Assembly: GCF_003544835.1 (NCBI RefSeq)
Contig: NZ_CP032099.1
Span: 434,001 to 498,000 of the forward strand
Direction of reading: 5' to 3'
Length of the DNA stretch: 64,000 nucleotides
DNA from: Aliarcobacter skirrowii CCUG 10374
GTDB lineage: Bacteria; Campylobacterota; Campylobacteria; Campylobacterales; Arcobacteraceae
Shown here: positions 62,776 to 64,000 of the stretch, piece by piece
Position numbering within the stretch: position 1 is the stretch's first letter
How the letters are laid out: each line of letters begins with the position of its first letter
The notes under the pieces: generated by a model
What the model saw: the letters and a program-made list of their open reading frames with translations, nothing else
Told to the model about the DNA's origin: nothing
The model's database searches: none
Translations under genes and position numbers: made by a program

Positions 62776-63411
62776 ATGAAATTTATACGATTAAAAACAG
62801 TTAATTCAACACAACTTTATTTAAAAGATTATGTTAGCAAAAATGGTTACAAAGAGCCTATTTGTGTTGTTGCAGATATACAAACTAATGGAATAGGAAG
62901 TAGAGGAAATAGTTGGCAAGGAGCTATTGGAAATCTATTTTTCTCTTTTGTTTTAAATAAAAACGATTTACCAAACGATTTACCTTTGCAAAGTGCTAGT
63001 ATATATTTTACATATGTTTTAAAAGAGTTATTTGCACAACAAGGTTCAAGAGTTTTTTTAAAGTGGCCAAATGATTTTTATATAGAAAATAAAAAAATTG
63101 GTGGAGCAATTACTTCAACAACAAAAGATCTTCTTTTTTGTGGTATTGGAATCAATTTAAAAGAACCAAATAGTGATTTTGGAAAATTGGATATAAAAAT
63201 AGATATTGAAGAACTTTTAAATGAGTATTTTGAAAATATTTCTAAAAAAATTGAATGGAAGGAAATTTTTAGTCTTTTTAAGGTAGAATTTAGACATTCA
63301 AAAAAATTTCAAGCAACAATTGATGGTATCAAAGTTTCACTTGAAAATGCAATTTTAAATGGTGATGGTTCTATACAAATTAACGATAAAAAGGTATTTA
63401 GTTTAAGATGA
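62776..63411 (+). CDS. birA: Biotin--[acetyl-CoA-carboxylase] ligase
   Basis: A 211-residue ligase that attaches biotin to the carboxyl carrier protein. The catalytic core is clear: TNGIGSRGNSWQGAIGNLFFSF, the KWPNDFYIENKKIGGAIT lysine region and GIGINL. The N-terminal DNA-binding domain of E. coli BirA is missing, so it is a monofunctional ligase. ATG 62776 is preferred to TTG 62770; neither has a ribosome binding site. ATGA couples it to the next gene. Confidence 0.92.
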   Translation: MKFIRLKTVNSTQLYLKDYVSKNGYKEPICVVADIQTNGIGSRGNSWQGAIGNLFFSFVLNKNDLPNDLPLQSASIYFTYVLKELFAQQGSRVFLKWPNDFYIENKKIGGAITSTTKDLLFCGIGINLKEPNSDFGKLDIKIDIEELLNEYFENISKKIEWKEIFSLFKVEFRHSKKFQATIDGIKVSLENAILNGDGSIQINDKKVFSLR

Positions 63412-64000
63412 CAGAGATTATTTCAATAGCAAATCAAAAAGGTGGAGTAGGTAAAACTACTACAGCTGTTAATCTTAGTGCAGCACTTGCACTGGATGGG
63501 AAAAAAGTGTTATTAATTGATGCAGATCCACAAGCAAATGCAACAACATCTTTAGGCTTTCATAGAGATACTTATGAGTATAATATATATCATGTTATGC
63601 TTGGAACAAAAGAGCTTTCTGAAATAATTTTAGACTCTGAAATAGATAATTTAAAAGTTGCTCCATCTAATATTGGTCTTGTTGGTATTGAAAAAGAGTT
63701 TTATAAAAATACAAAAGAGAGAGAGCTTGTATTAAAAAGAAAAATAGATACTATAAAAGATGAATACGATTATATAATAATAGATTCACCTCCAGCTTTA
63801 GGACCAATTACAATAAATACTTTAGGTGCTTCAACATCTGTATTAATACCAATCCAGTGTGAATTTTTTGCACTTGAAGGTTTAGCACAGCTATTAAATA
63901 CAATAAAATTAGTTAGACAAACTATAAATAAAAATCTTGAAATAAAAGGTTTTTTACCAACAATGTATAGTTCGCAAAACAACCTTTCAAAACAGGTTTT
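63408..64000 (+). CDS. parA: ParA/Soj-type chromosome partition ATPase, 3' end missing
   Basis: The first 197 residues of a Walker-type ATPase; it runs past the window. The deviant Walker A ANQKGGVGKTTT, ALDGKKVLLIDADPQANATTSLG, and IIIDSPPALGPITIN are characteristic of chromosomal ParA/Soj. It acts with ParB on origin segregation; parB is probably next but not visible. ATG overlaps the birA stop (ATGA). Confidence 0.93.
   Translation, partial: MTEIISIANQKGGVGKTTTAVNLSAALALDGKKVLLIDADPQANATTSLGFHRDTYEYNIYHVMLGTKELSEIILDSEIDNLKVAPSNIGLVGIEKEFYKNTKERELVLKRKIDTIKDEYDYIIIDSPPALGPITINTLGASTSVLIPIQCEFFALEGLAQLLNTIKLVRQTINKNLEIKGFLPTMYSSQNNLSKQV

Overview
The window is an AT-rich, gene-dense chromosomal segment from a Campylobacterota bacterium, most like Arcobacter/Aliarcobacter. 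Four things suggest this. Codon use is strongly biased to A/T. A soxCDXYZA/soxB thiosulfate-oxidation locus is present, as is known for arcobacters. rpoB and rpoC are separate genes, whereas Helicobacter fuses them. Several proteins resemble cell-shape and ribosomal proteins of this phylum. No species is assigned. I see no phage, insertion sequence, CRISPR array or rRNA operon, and no gene-free stretch over 300 bases apart from the tRNA cluster and tuf leader.

Layout. 1-5030: end of a YdcF-like gene, a zinc/manganese-type ABC pair, a CvfB-like RNA-binding protein, a Tpx peroxidase, an NnrS-family membrane protein, and a possible small structured RNA with its own promoter and terminator. 5117-8347: UvrD-type helicase and a CPA2 antiporter. 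8348-18046: the Sox locus, soxC-soxD-soxX-soxY-soxZ-soxA plus an unknown anchored protein, a terminator, soxB, another terminator, then a four-gene periplasmic/sulfur cassette (cytochrome c-thioredoxin fusion, MOSC protein, secreted DsrE-like protein, secreted alpha/beta hydrolase). 18065-24550: PBP1A, a lone ABC ATPase and gpmI on the minus strand, diverging from mraY-murD. 24592-38672: the translation/transcription block (four tRNAs, tuf, rpmG, tRNA-Trp, secE, nusG, rplKA, rplJL, rpoBC) with several structured leaders. 38701-45356: a small membrane protein, YciI, a CBS-GGDEF cyclase, a divergent pair of peptidoglycan-trimming enzymes like the Csd/Pgp cell-shape enzymes, and purL. 45435-53641: purH, a histidine kinase with an NMT1-type sensor domain overlapping bioA, a tautomerase, a DsrE-like protein, msrB-DUF2798-msrA, a thiamine-binding-type protein and PPK2. 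53661-64000: aroC, rnc and a LapB-like gene (minus), then dnaG, rplU-rpmA-obg-proB-fmt, an AEC transporter, birA and the start of a parA-type gene.

How the genes work together. The Sox proteins carry thiosulfate sulfur on SoxYZ: SoxAX loads it, SoxB hydrolyses the sulfate, and SoxCD oxidises the sulfane. The downstream thioredoxin-like, MOSC and DsrE-type genes look like support for this chemistry, but that is inference. The central block is the usual growth-linked operon. Its segments are separated by intrinsic terminators and RNA structures that could allow separate control of rplKA, rplJL and rpoBC.

All functional calls come from reading translated sequence and recognising motifs. No database search, structure prediction or folding-energy calculation was run.
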